A program made the translations under genes and the position numbers. DNA of 64,000 nucleotides from the NCBI GenBank assembly GCA_002698985.1, contig PAAY01000101.1, positions 1-64,000 of the forward strand. The letters are read 5' to 3'. The notes beneath the pieces were generated by a model that was given only the letters and a program-made list of their open reading frames with translations, did no database searches and had not been told where the DNA came from. This DNA comes from Saprospirales bacterium. Lineage in GTDB: Bacteria > Bacteroidota > Bacteroidia > Chitinophagales > Saprospiraceae. Each line of letters starts with the position of its first letter. The stretch's first letter is position 1. Below are positions 54,582-62,812 of the stretch, piece by piece.

Positions 54582-55460
54582 TCAGTCCTTTACGATTTTT
54601 CTCACCACAGTTTTTCCTTCGGCAAAACGCAGATGCAGCAAATAGACACCGGCGGGAAGTTGGCTGAGGTCTATTTCAGCCTCTTTTCCTTCGGTAAATG
54701 AATCGCTGCCAAGCTGCTGCCCGGCAACATTGGTCAGCCGCCAGGTTGCCGCAGGCGAAGGAGAAGAAAAATGTATGCGCAAAACATCCGCCACGGGATT
54801 TGGGAAAAGGGCTAGCTCCGGCAAACCCGGCTGAGGTTCTCCTGTGGCATTGCACACGTCCACTGTCACTTCCGTGACCACCCCGGGCGACAGGATGAAA
54901 TTCGGGCAGATGGCGGGGGCCCCAACCACGGTGTATGCCCCGCTTTGGGTCACGGGCAGCGTAATTCCGGTTTCGCCTGGGATGGGCACGCCGTTGTTGT
55001 ACCAGGTGATGCTGGCCTCGTAAGGCGGGTTGAGGGTCAGAAACATGGTGTCGCCTTCGCAAATGAGAAAGGTTTGGGTATTGGGGTCAAACTCGTAATT
55101 GCCGGTAAGGGAAAGCGTTGGCAACAGAAAAGCCCATGCATCCAGCAGCACTTCGGGAGAGGTTTCGGTGCAGCCGTTCAGGGTGGCTTCCACGCTGTAG
55201 TAATTCAAGGCATCGACTTCCGTAAGAACGATGCTTTGCCCGGTGGCTCCGGGTATGGGCTCGGCCTGGCTGGCACCCCAGGCCCGGCGGTACCACTGAT
55301 AGGCGTCGTAAACCTGGGTCTTCAGTTCGGTGCTGCCTTCCGGGCAGAGAATGGTGTCGCCCTCGATGGTGGGATCAAAGGGGCATTGGGCTTGCACGCC
55401 ATTGCTGGAAGCGAAGAGGAAAAATGAAAAAATGCCAAGGCTAAGGAATTGTAATTTCAT
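54582..55460 (-). CDS. T9SS-exported protein, Ig/SprB-like
   Basis: A 292-residue secreted protein starting MKLQFLSLGIFSFFLFASSN with a signal peptide ending VQAQ. Two Ig/PKD-like units follow: DTILCPEGSTELKTQVYDAY with YQWYRRAWG, and TFLICEGDTMFLTLNPPYEA with ITWYNNGVPIPG. It ends in a T9SS type A domain: LFPNPVADVLRIHF, GQQLGSDSFTEG, LPAGVYLLHLRF. No catalytic motif is visible. The longer frame upstream to 55598 adds a segment without a signal peptide and was rejected. Confidence 0.88.
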   Translation of the reverse strand: MKLQFLSLGIFSFFLFASSNGVQAQCPFDPTIEGDTILCPEGSTELKTQVYDAYQWYRRAWGASQAEPIPGATGQSIVLTEVDALNYYSVEATLNGCTETSPEVLLDAWAFLLPTLSLTGNYEFDPNTQTFLICEGDTMFLTLNPPYEASITWYNNGVPIPGETGITLPVTQSGAYTVVGAPAICPNFILSPGVVTEVTVDVCNATGEPQPGLPELALFPNPVADVLRIHFSSPSPAATWRLTNVAGQQLGSDSFTEGKEAEIDLSQLPAGVYLLHLRFAEGKTVVRKIVKD

Positions 55461-55651
55461 AGTTGGGATTTTGATGGTTCGTTGCCTGATCGTCTTTTCT
55501 TTATGACGTGCCTCGTGTACGCATGGGTTGGGGCTTTGAACACAATCATTCTGAGACATCGCCTGCCGGCAAACGCTCAAATCCGTGTAACTTCGCACGC
55601 CGGTTTTGGAATGGCTCCGGGCCGGAACACTAAATTAACTAACACTCGTAA

Positions 55652-57010
55652 ATGAAATACGCTAAAAACATATTGGAAACCATCGGCAACACGCCGCTGG
55701 TGAAACTGAACAAAGTGGTGGCCGATGTGCCGGCGCTGGTACTCGGCAAAGTGGAGACCTTCAACCCCGGCCACAGCATCAAAGACCGCATCGGTCTGAA
55801 AATGCTGGAAGTGGCCGAGGCAGAAGGCAAGATCAAGCCCGGCGGCACCATCATCGAGTGCACCAGTGGCAACACGGGCATGGGCTTCGCCCTGGCCGCG
55901 GTGGTCAAGGGTTACCGCTGCATCTTCACCACCAACGACAAGCAGTCGAAAGAAAAGCTGGACCTGCTCAGGGCCCTGGGTGCGGAGGTCATCGTTTGTC
56001 CGACGGCCGTTGCCGCCGATGATCCCCGGAGCTACTACTCCGTTGCGGAGCGACTGAGCAAGGAAATCCCCAACTCCTTCTGGTTCAACCAATACGACAA
56101 CCTGGCCAACCGCCTGGCGCATTACGAAAGCACTGGCCCGGAAATCTGGGAACAGACCGACGGCAAAATCACCCACCTGGTGGTGGGCGCCGGAACAGGA
56201 GGTACCGTGACGGGAACCGGAATGTTCCTCAAAGAGAAGAATCCCGACATCCAGGTCTGGGCCATCGACACTTACGGCTCCACGCTCAAGGCCTACCACG
56301 AAACCGGAAAGATCAACGAAGACGAAATCTACCCCTACATTACCGAAGGCATTGGGGAGGACATCATTCCGAAAAACTACGATTTCAGCATCATAGATCA
56401 CTTTGAAAAAGTGACCGACAAGGACGGTGCGGTGATGGCCCGCCGCCTGGCCCGTGAGGAAGGACTGATGCTGGGCTACTCTGCCGGCAGTGCCGTGGCT
56501 GGCCTGCTCCAACTAAGCCACCGCTTGGGCCCCGACGATGTGGTGGTGGTCATCTTCCACGACCACGGCAGCCGCTACGTCGGCAAAATCTACAACGACG
56601 ACTGGATGCGGGAGCGGGGCTTCCTGGATACGGAACTGAAGGTGAAAGACCTGGTGGCTGGAAAGCGGGACAAATCGTTCTACACCCTGAGCCCCGACGA
56701 CACCGTCCGGCAGGCATTCGAACTCATGAAAAGCCACGACATCTCACAGATACCGGTCATGGAGGAAGGTCAGAACATCGGCTCTGTCATTGAAACGGAC
56801 CTGCTCAAATTCCTCCTCGACAACCCGCTGAACAACGCCGAGAAACCGGTGAGCACCATCATGGGCAAACCCTTTCCGGAGGTGCCAGCTGATTTGCCGT
56901 TCCGCCAACTGAATAAGTACCTTAGCAAGAGCATTCAGGCCGTGCTGACCAAAGACCGCACCGGCCAGTGGCATATCATTACGCAGTACGATTTGCTGCA
57001 GGCGGTTTGA
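55652..57010 (+). CDS. Cystathionine beta-synthase (PLP domain plus CBS pair)
   Basis: A 452-residue enzyme of the fold-type II PLP family. The PLP lysine is Lys44 (NPGHSIKDRIG), with the ECTSGNTGMGFALAAV and GAGTGGTVTGTGMFL phosphate-binding loops. A CBS domain pair occupies about 340-452 (DTVRQAFELMKSHDISQIPV, ending IITQYDLLQAV). This matches eukaryote-like cystathionine beta-synthase, which joins serine and homocysteine, rather than plain cysteine synthase. The CBS pair may bind an adenosyl ligand. No cystathionine gamma-lyase gene is adjacent. A TAACTTCG sequence at 55589-55596 may be its -7 box. Confidence 0.92.
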   Translation: MKYAKNILETIGNTPLVKLNKVVADVPALVLGKVETFNPGHSIKDRIGLKMLEVAEAEGKIKPGGTIIECTSGNTGMGFALAAVVKGYRCIFTTNDKQSKEKLDLLRALGAEVIVCPTAVAADDPRSYYSVAERLSKEIPNSFWFNQYDNLANRLAHYESTGPEIWEQTDGKITHLVVGAGTGGTVTGTGMFLKEKNPDIQVWAIDTYGSTLKAYHETGKINEDEIYPYITEGIGEDIIPKNYDFSIIDHFEKVTDKDGAVMARRLAREEGLMLGYSAGSAVAGLLQLSHRLGPDDVVVVIFHDHGSRYVGKIYNDDWMRERGFLDTELKVKDLVAGKRDKSFYTLSPDDTVRQAFELMKSHDISQIPVMEEGQNIGSVIETDLLKFLLDNPLNNAEKPVSTIMGKPFPEVPADLPFRQLNKYLSKSIQAVLTKDRTGQWHIITQYDLLQAV

Positions 57011-57052
57011 TTTTTTTGAGGATTTGAGGATTTGAGGATTTGAAGAACTGAG

Positions 57053-57202
57053 CCCCGATGCCGATATCCCGAAGCCGAAGGATTTCAGGATTCGGGATCG
57101 GCACGGGGGAGTAACTGAGGAACTGAAGTTGCCCTAAACCTTACACCCTAAACCCTACACCAAAAAACCCTAAACTTTAAACCCTACACCCTAAACCACC
57201 AG
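57053..57202 (+). repeat. CCCGA palindrome and CCCTAAACCCTACACC leader
   Basis: 57053-57108 is a degenerate copy of the CCCCGATGCCGATATCCCGA palindrome, 42 bases after the stop codon of the CBS gene and preceded by tandem GAGGATTTGAGGATTTG. 57131-57202 is made of CCCTAAACC and CCTACACC words almost free of G and runs right up to the ATG of the next gene. Confidence 0.65.
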
Positions 57203-57205
57203 CAA

Positions 57206-57544
57206 ATGGTTAAAGAATTCAACGAGTACCGGAGCAGGATGAATGAGAAGATCTTCGAGCAGAAGAACAAGACCCTGAACCGCTTTTTTGCCCTCGACCA
57301 GGGGGCCTATGCCGATGGCGCACTGGACAAGAAAACCAAAGAACTGCTCGGTCTGGTGGCTTCCATGGTGCTGCGTTGCGACGACTGCATCCGCTACCAC
57401 CTGCAAACCTGCCACGAGCTGGGTGTGACCACCGAAGAGGTGTTTGAGGTTTTCTCCATCGCCAACCTGGTCGGCGGCAGCATCTGCATCCCCCACACCC
57501 GCCGGGCCGTGGAATTTTGGGAAGAACTAAAAAAACAGGGATGA
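57206..57544 (+). CDS. Carboxymuconolactone decarboxylase/AhpD-family protein
   Basis: A 112-residue protein of the CMD/AhpD fold. The CxxC pair is in RCDDCIRYHLQTCHELG, followed by TEEVFEVFSIANLVGGS, the usual order for small AhpD-like proteins that act as peroxide-defence thiol proteins or of unknown activity. The leader is entirely repetitive, with no space for a conventional ribosome-binding site. It lies between the CBS and helicase genes, all on the plus strand. Confidence 0.9.
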   Translation: MVKEFNEYRSRMNEKIFEQKNKTLNRFFALDQGAYADGALDKKTKELLGLVASMVLRCDDCIRYHLQTCHELGVTTEEVFEVFSIANLVGGSICIPHTRRAVEFWEELKKQG

Positions 57545-57668
57545 GGGATGCCCCGAAAGCTTTCGGGGGAGGGATGAGAGAGATAGCTAGCTATACACCC
57601 TACACCCTAAACCCTAAACCCTAAACCCTAAACCTTCACTCTACACCCTACACCCTACACTCTTAACC
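57545..57668 (+). repeat. Inverted composite repeat module forming the helicase leader
   Basis: Starting at the end of the previous gene: GGATGAGGGATG, an inserted CCCCGAAAGCTTTCGGGG palindrome, GGGATGAGAGAGATAGCTAGC, then about ten CCCTAAACC/CCTACACC words up to the ATG at 57669. Read in reverse, it is the module seen at 21530-21590 and 51323-51400. Confidence 0.7.
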
Positions 57669-60005
57669 ATGAATAACGACTCAACCACTGCTACTTACCT
57701 GGACCTGCTGAACGATGTGCAGCGGCAGGCAGTGACCACTACAGATGGCCCTGTGCTGGTGGTGGCCGGTCCCGGATCGGGAAAGACCCGGGTGCTCACC
57801 TTTCGCATTGCCCACCTCATACAGACAGGGGTGCCACCGTGGGAGATCCTTTCTTTGACTTTTACCAACAAGGCAGCCCGGGAAATGCAGGAGCGGATCG
57901 AGAAGGTGGTCGGCCCGCGGGCCAACAGGGTTTGGGCAGGTACCTTCCACAGCATCTTTGCCAGGATATTGCGGATAGAAGCTAAACACATCGGCTACGA
58001 TTCCAACTTCACCGTTTACGACACCGACGATACGAAAAGCGTGATCAGCTCCATCATCAACGAGATGAACCTGAGCAAGGATCAGTACAATGTGAACGCC
58101 ATCCGCAGCCGCATCTCAGCAGCAAAAACCAACCTCATCACTCCGAAAGTTTACCGGAAGCGACCCGACCTGCTGGACGACGACCGCCGGGCCAAACGCC
58201 CCTACACGGTTGACATTTATGAAAAATACGTGGCACGCTGCAAGCGCTCCGGCGCCATGGACTTTGACGACCTGCTGTTCCGGCTTTTTGAGCTGTTCCA
58301 GAACCATCCGGAAGTGCTGAACAAGTACCGCGAGCGCTTCCGCTATGTGCTGGTGGACGAGTTTCAGGATACCAACTTCCTGCAATATGCCATCATCCGC
58401 AAGCTGGTGCATTTTGAGGGCAGCCCCCGCAACATCTGCGTGGTGGGCGACGATGCACAGAGTATCTATGCTTTCCGGGGTGCCACCATCAAGAACATCC
58501 TCGATTTCGAAAACGACTTCAAACCACATGGCATCAAGGTTTTCAAGCTGGAGGCCAACTACCGCAGCACCGATCACATCGTGAAGGCTGCCAATGAGCT
58601 GATCGCCAAAAACCAGATGCAGATACCCAAAACCATCTATTCCGAAAAAGGCCCCGGTGAGAAAATCAAGGTCATCAGGGCCATGACAGACAACGAGGAA
58701 GGCAAACGGGTGGCCGACACCATTGTGGAACAAAAAAACCGCTTCCACCTCCGCAACAAGGATATCGCCATCCTCTACCGCACCAACGCACAGTCGAGAA
58801 TTTTTGAGGAATACCTGCGGCATTACAACATACCCTACAAGGTGTTCGGCGGCCTGTCCTTTTACCAGCGCAAAGAGATCAAAGACCTCATAGCCTACCT
58901 GCGCCTGGCCGTGAATCCCAAAGACGATGAGGCGCTGCGCCGGGCCATTAATTACCCGCGCAGGGGCATCGGCAACACCACCATGCAGAAGATCATTGCC
59001 ACCGCCGGCGCGCTGGATGTGCCGCTATGGGAGGCCATTCCGCAAACCAGCTTGAGCGCCCGTGCCGCCACCGTCCTCAATGACTTCCGCAAAATGATAG
59101 ACGGCTTTGCGAAGAAAGCCATCGACAGCAATGCCTACGAAGCCGCCACCTTCATTGCCAGACAATCAGGCCTGCTGGACCTGCTCAAACAGGACACCAC
59201 CGTGGAAGGCATCCAGCGGCTCGACAACGTAACCGGCCTGTTGGACGGCATCCAGGCTTTCGTCGAAAACGACGTGGTGGAAGAAGGAGAAGCTGCCTCC
59301 ACCGACCGTTCTCTCTCGGCCTACCTGCAAAACATCGCCCTGGTCACCGACCTGGACGAGGCCGATGAAAACGGCGACTACGTCACGCTGATGTCGGTTC
59401 ACTCCGCAAAGGGTCTGGAATTCAAGAGTGTCTTCGTAGCCGGTATGGAGGAGCAGCTCTTCCCCAGCTTCATGAGCATGGAGAGCCCGGAAAAACTGGA
59501 CGAAGAGCGACGCCTTTTTTATGTGGCCATCACCCGTGCCGAGCAGTTCCTCACCCTCAGCTATGCCCACAGCCGCTACCGCTACGGTCAGGAGCGCTAC
59601 TGCGAACCGAGCCGTTTTCTGGATGAAATTTCACCCATCCACCTGGACCAGGCCTCGCCGCACGGTAGCCGCAGCAGGGCCGCTTTCGGGCGCTTTGAAA
59701 CGAAAGCCGGTGGCCCTTCGGGCAAAAGCGCACCCCAGACTTCAGGTGTAAAAGGCAACTTCAAAAAACCGGCCTCCACCCGGAAAGAAGTCATGCGGGC
59801 AGATCCCGCCACCTTCAAACCCAGCCCTCCGGATTCCATCCAGCCCGGCATGAAGGTGCTGCACCTCCGTTTCGGCGAAGGAAAGGTGATTTCCGTGGAC
59901 GGCTCACGGGATAAACGCGTGGCCACCATCTTCTTCCCTGAACTGGATTCCGACGCCCAAAAGCGCATCATGCTGAAATTTGCCAAACTGCAGATTTTGA
60001 CGTGA
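57669..60005 (+). CDS. UvrD/PcrA-type ATP-dependent DNA helicase
   Basis: A superfamily 1A helicase of 778 residues. Walker A is AGPGSGKT (33-40), Walker B is VDEFQDTN with Asp230/Glu231, motif III is CVVGDDAQSIYAFRGA, motif V is MSVHSAKGLEFKSVFV and motif VI is LFYVAITRAEQFLTLSYA. The last 60 residues (GMKVLHLRFGEGKVISVDGS, LKFAKLQIL) match the Tudor-like C-terminal domain of PcrA/UvrD that binds RNA polymerase, which favours PcrA over Rep. It acts in nucleotide excision repair and removal of blocks ahead of forks. Its leader is the repetitive module above. Confidence 0.95.
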   Translation: MNNDSTTATYLDLLNDVQRQAVTTTDGPVLVVAGPGSGKTRVLTFRIAHLIQTGVPPWEILSLTFTNKAAREMQERIEKVVGPRANRVWAGTFHSIFARILRIEAKHIGYDSNFTVYDTDDTKSVISSIINEMNLSKDQYNVNAIRSRISAAKTNLITPKVYRKRPDLLDDDRRAKRPYTVDIYEKYVARCKRSGAMDFDDLLFRLFELFQNHPEVLNKYRERFRYVLVDEFQDTNFLQYAIIRKLVHFEGSPRNICVVGDDAQSIYAFRGATIKNILDFENDFKPHGIKVFKLEANYRSTDHIVKAANELIAKNQMQIPKTIYSEKGPGEKIKVIRAMTDNEEGKRVADTIVEQKNRFHLRNKDIAILYRTNAQSRIFEEYLRHYNIPYKVFGGLSFYQRKEIKDLIAYLRLAVNPKDDEALRRAINYPRRGIGNTTMQKIIATAGALDVPLWEAIPQTSLSARAATVLNDFRKMIDGFAKKAIDSNAYEAATFIARQSGLLDLLKQDTTVEGIQRLDNVTGLLDGIQAFVENDVVEEGEAASTDRSLSAYLQNIALVTDLDEADENGDYVTLMSVHSAKGLEFKSVFVAGMEEQLFPSFMSMESPEKLDEERRLFYVAITRAEQFLTLSYAHSRYRYGQERYCEPSRFLDEISPIHLDQASPHGSRSRAAFGRFETKAGGPSGKSAPQTSGVKGNFKKPASTRKEVMRADPATFKPSPPDSIQPGMKVLHLRFGEGKVISVDGSRDKRVATIFFPELDSDAQKRIMLKFAKLQILT

Positions 60006-60515
60006 CGGACGTGACGGACGTGACGGACGTGACGGGCGTGACAAACGTAGCTCGTGGCTGGTAGCTCCCCTCCCGAGGTCTCGGGATCGGGGCAGGCTGT
60101 AGCTCGTGGTAATCTCTGCTCCCCGAAAAATATCGGGGTCATAATCCTGATAATCCTAATTTAACCACAGAGTTAATGGAGTTAAAAACAGAGTTGCACA
60201 GAGTACCCCTGCTAAACCCAATAATCATCTATCCCCGATGAGTATCGGGGTCATAATCCCTATAATCCTAATTTAACCGCAGAGTTGATTCACAGAGTTG
60301 CACAGAGTTTTGACACGGAGCTCCACGGAGCTAGCACCTCTAAACTCTACACCCTAAACCCTAAACCCTACACTCTAAACTTTTTAACCACAGAGTTGAA
60401 CAGAGTATTCCAGACCAACTCAACCTACAACCTACAACTTACAACTTACAACCTACAACTTACAACCTCATAATCCTCCATAATCCTCATAATCCTTCAT
60501 AATCCTCACATTCAA
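60006..60515 (+). repeat. Large intergenic composite repeat region upstream of queG
   Basis: 60003-60050: tandem GACGTGACG words. 60047-60110: GTAGCTCGTGGCTGGTAGCT and TCTCGGGATCGGGG. 60119-60137 and 60232-60253: small CCCCGA...TCGGGG hairpins. 60160-60310: CAGAGTT words. 60309-60400: GGAGCTCCACGGAGCTAGCA, CCCTAAACC words, CTCTAAACTTTTTAACCACA and CAGAGTTGAACAGAGT, the reverse of the module at 51303-51370. 60420-60465: tandem CAACCTACAACTTA. 60466-60510: tandem TCATAATCC, reaching the queG start. No gene was seen. Confidence 0.75.
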
Positions 60516-61451
60516 ATGCCCGGCAAATACAAATCAGCGGCGATGATCAGGGAAGAAGCCAGGAGGCTGGGCTTCGACTGGGTGGGCTTTGCCCGGGTGC
60601 GAAAGCTGGAGGAGGAGGAAGACCGCCTGCAGGAATGGCTCAACCGGGGCCTGAACGGCAAGATGGCCTACATGGCCAATCATTTCGAAATGCGGCTGGA
60701 CCCCGGCAAGCTGGTGCCCGGGGCCAAAACGGTGGTGGTGTTGATGCACAACTATTTTCCGAAGGAAAAACAAAAAGACCCGGAAGCACCACGGCTGGCC
60801 AGGTATGCCTTTGGGGAGGACTACCACTTCGTTCTGAAGAAAAAACTCAAAAGCCTGCTCCGCTTCATCAACGATGAAATTGGCGAGGTGCACGGCCGCT
60901 GTTTTACCGACTCAGCGCCCGTCATGGAGCGCCAGTGGGCTGCCCTGGCCGGCCTCGGCTGGACGGGTCGCAACACCCTGCTCATCCATCCCCGGGCGGG
61001 CAGTTATTATTTCCTGGCAGAGCTGATCATCGACCTGGAGTTGCCCGCTGACGAACCCATCAGGGACCATTGCGGAACCTGCCGCCGCTGCATCGATGCC
61101 TGCCCCACCGAAGCCATTGCCGAAAGCGGATACCTGCTGGATGCCTCCAAATGCATCAGCTACCTCACCATCGAATTGCGCGAGGCCATTCCGGAAGAAT
61201 TCCGTGGAAAAATGCAAAACTGGATGTTCGGCTGCGATGTGTGCCAGGAGGTCTGCCCCTGGAACCGCTTCTCGAGGCCACATGATGAGCCCGCATTTTT
61301 TCCGAAGGAAGAGCTGCTGGAAATGAAAAAAAGCGACTGGCTGGAACTGACCGAAGAGGTGTTCAAAGGCCTGTTTCGCCGCTCGGCTGTGAAACGAACC
61401 GGCTATTCCGGTCTCAAACGCAACCTCGATTTTCTCTACGGAAATCAGTGA
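60516..61451 (+). CDS. queG: Epoxyqueuosine reductase
   Basis: QueG uses cobalamin and two 4Fe-4S clusters for the last step of queuosine synthesis in tRNA. The 311-residue protein has the family length. Cluster cysteines are Cys186, Cys189, Cys192 and Cys196 (CGTCRRCIDACPTEAI), and Cys240, Cys243 and Cys247 (CDVCQEVCPWNRFS). The N-terminal blocks FDWVGFARVRKLEEEEDRL and MAYMANHFEMRLDP and the GWTGRNTLLIHPRAGSYYFL segment fit. The leader is G-poor and repetitive. Its last seven bases overlap the convergent response-regulator gene. Confidence 0.95.
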   Translation: MPGKYKSAAMIREEARRLGFDWVGFARVRKLEEEEDRLQEWLNRGLNGKMAYMANHFEMRLDPGKLVPGAKTVVVLMHNYFPKEKQKDPEAPRLARYAFGEDYHFVLKKKLKSLLRFINDEIGEVHGRCFTDSAPVMERQWAALAGLGWTGRNTLLIHPRAGSYYFLAELIIDLELPADEPIRDHCGTCRRCIDACPTEAIAESGYLLDASKCISYLTIELREAIPEEFRGKMQNWMFGCDVCQEVCPWNRFSRPHDEPAFFPKEELLEMKKSDWLELTEEVFKGLFRRSAVKRTGYSGLKRNLDFLYGNQ

Positions 61452-61873
61452 CCCATTGAGGGAGTCAGATTGGCTGCACCCCAAAAGCGGTGGATGGATT
61501 TCACAACCCTGTCGTATTCGTTGTAATTGGCCGGCTTGCTTACGTAGGCGTTCACCCCCAGTTTGTAACAGGTGATGATGTCGTCCAGGTTTTCTGACGA
61601 TGAGAAAATGATGACGGGCAGGCGTTGCCAGTCCTGTCGTTCGCTTAGTCGTTTCAACACTTCTTTGCCGTCAAGCTTGGGCAAGCCGAGATCGAGAATG
61701 ATAAACCTGATCCGGTCGGTGTTCGAATTGGGAAGCATTTCGAGCAGTTGTTCGCCGTCTTCGCAATGTACGAAATCGGCAGTAGCCGAAATTTCTGACA
61801 GGACGTGCCTGGTAATTTCTGCATCAGCCTTGTTGTCTTCAACAATGATGACTGTGTTCAGATTCGGATTCAT
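61445..61873 (-). CDS. Single-domain response regulator (Rcp1-like)
   Basis: A 142-residue receiver domain without an output domain. Acidic residues are in TVIIVEDNKADAEI; the phospho-acceptor Asp is in FIILDLGLPKLDGKEVLKRL; IIFSSSENLDDIITCYKLGV gives the Ser/Thr switch region and YVSKPANYNEYDRVV the conserved Lys. This type often works with phytochrome-like or hybrid histidine kinases, but none is nearby. A GTG nine codons upstream (61900) is an alternative start. Confidence 0.92.
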   Translation of the reverse strand: MNPNLNTVIIVEDNKADAEITRHVLSEISATADFVHCEDGEQLLEMLPNSNTDRIRFIILDLGLPKLDGKEVLKRLSERQDWQRLPVIIFSSSENLDDIITCYKLGVNAYVSKPANYNEYDRVVKSIHRFWGAANLTPSMGH

Positions 61874-62057
61874 TGAGCTGGGTTTTGCTTTTTTGATCAC
61901 ATACCTCCTCTCTGACGCTCTCTCCGCTGTTTAACTTTGAAATTGTATTGTTTGATAAATTGCCAAGTTGCCGCAATACCTCCGAAATGCGTGCCATTCG
62001 CGGGTCTTCGGTCTTTCAATTTTCTCACAAAAATCCCCCGGCGCATACATCCATAGC

Positions 62058-62065
62058 TAACTTTG
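62058..62065 (+). promoter_or_regulatory. -7 element for the GDSL esterase gene
   Basis: TAACTTTG matches TAnnTTTG fully; transcription would start near 62072, giving a leader of about 40 bases before the ATG at 62114. This argues against a start at 62063. Confidence 0.5.
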
Positions 62066-62113
62066 CGCTGTTTTGCACTTCGTAAAAAATTGAACAACAA
62101 GCATTCAGATTAC

Positions 62114-62812
62114 ATGAAGCATTTCATCCCGGCACTTTTATTCGCTCTCATTTTTTTCTTCGCCTGCGGCAACCCGGCCGCCGAATCACCGCAGCAAACC
62201 GTCTCCGATTCTCAAACAGAGACGCCCATTGCCCAAAAGGAGGCCCCGCGCAAGCACATTGTTTTTTTCGGTAACAGCCTCACCGCCGCTTACCGGCTCG
62301 ATCCCTCGGAAGGATACGTCCACCTGCTGCAGTTGAGATTGGATTCGCTCGGACTCCCCTACAAAACGGTAAACGCCGGCCTGAGCGGCGAAACCTCCTC
62401 TGCCGGCAACCAGCGTATTGACTGGGTGCTGCGCCAACCGGTGGACATCTTCGTGCTGGAGCTGGGTGGCAACGACGCCCTGCGGGGCATAGACCCCGAA
62501 GTGTGCTTCCAGAGCCTCGATTCCATTTTGACGAAGGTGAAAAGCAAATACCCGGAAGCCAAACTGGTGGTGGCAGGCATGGAAGCCCCACCCAACCTGG
62601 GCCCTGACTACGTCCGGCAGTTTCACAACATCTACCCCCGGCTGGCCGAAAAGCACGGCGCTGCCCTCATCCCGTTTTTTCTGGAAGGTGTGGGCGGAGT
62701 GCCCGAACTCAACCTGCCCGATGGCATCCACCCCAATGCGGAAGGCCAGAAAGTGGTACTGGAAAATGTCTGGAAGGTGCTTTATCCCTTGCTGGAACCG
62801 GCTGAAAGCTGA
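62114..62812 (+). CDS. GDSL/SGNH arylesterase (TesA-like) lipoprotein
   Basis: A 232-residue protein with a lipoprotein signal (ALIFFFAC; Cys18). SGNH blocks: FFGNSLTAAY with the nucleophile Ser55, NAGLSGETSSAG with the oxyanion Gly, LGGNDALRG with the Asn, and LPDGIHPNAEG with Asp203 and His206. It resembles E. coli TesA (thioesterase I/arylesterase/lysophospholipase), but anchored in the envelope. Its 3' end overlaps the convergent ppk gene by 31 bases, so its last ten codons are antisense to the ppk tail. Confidence 0.92.
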   Translation: MKHFIPALLFALIFFFACGNPAAESPQQTVSDSQTETPIAQKEAPRKHIVFFGNSLTAAYRLDPSEGYVHLLQLRLDSLGLPYKTVNAGLSGETSSAGNQRIDWVLRQPVDIFVLELGGNDALRGIDPEVCFQSLDSILTKVKSKYPEAKLVVAGMEAPPNLGPDYVRQFHNIYPRLAEKHGAALIPFFLEGVGGVPELNLPDGIHPNAEGQKVVLENVWKVLYPLLEPAES

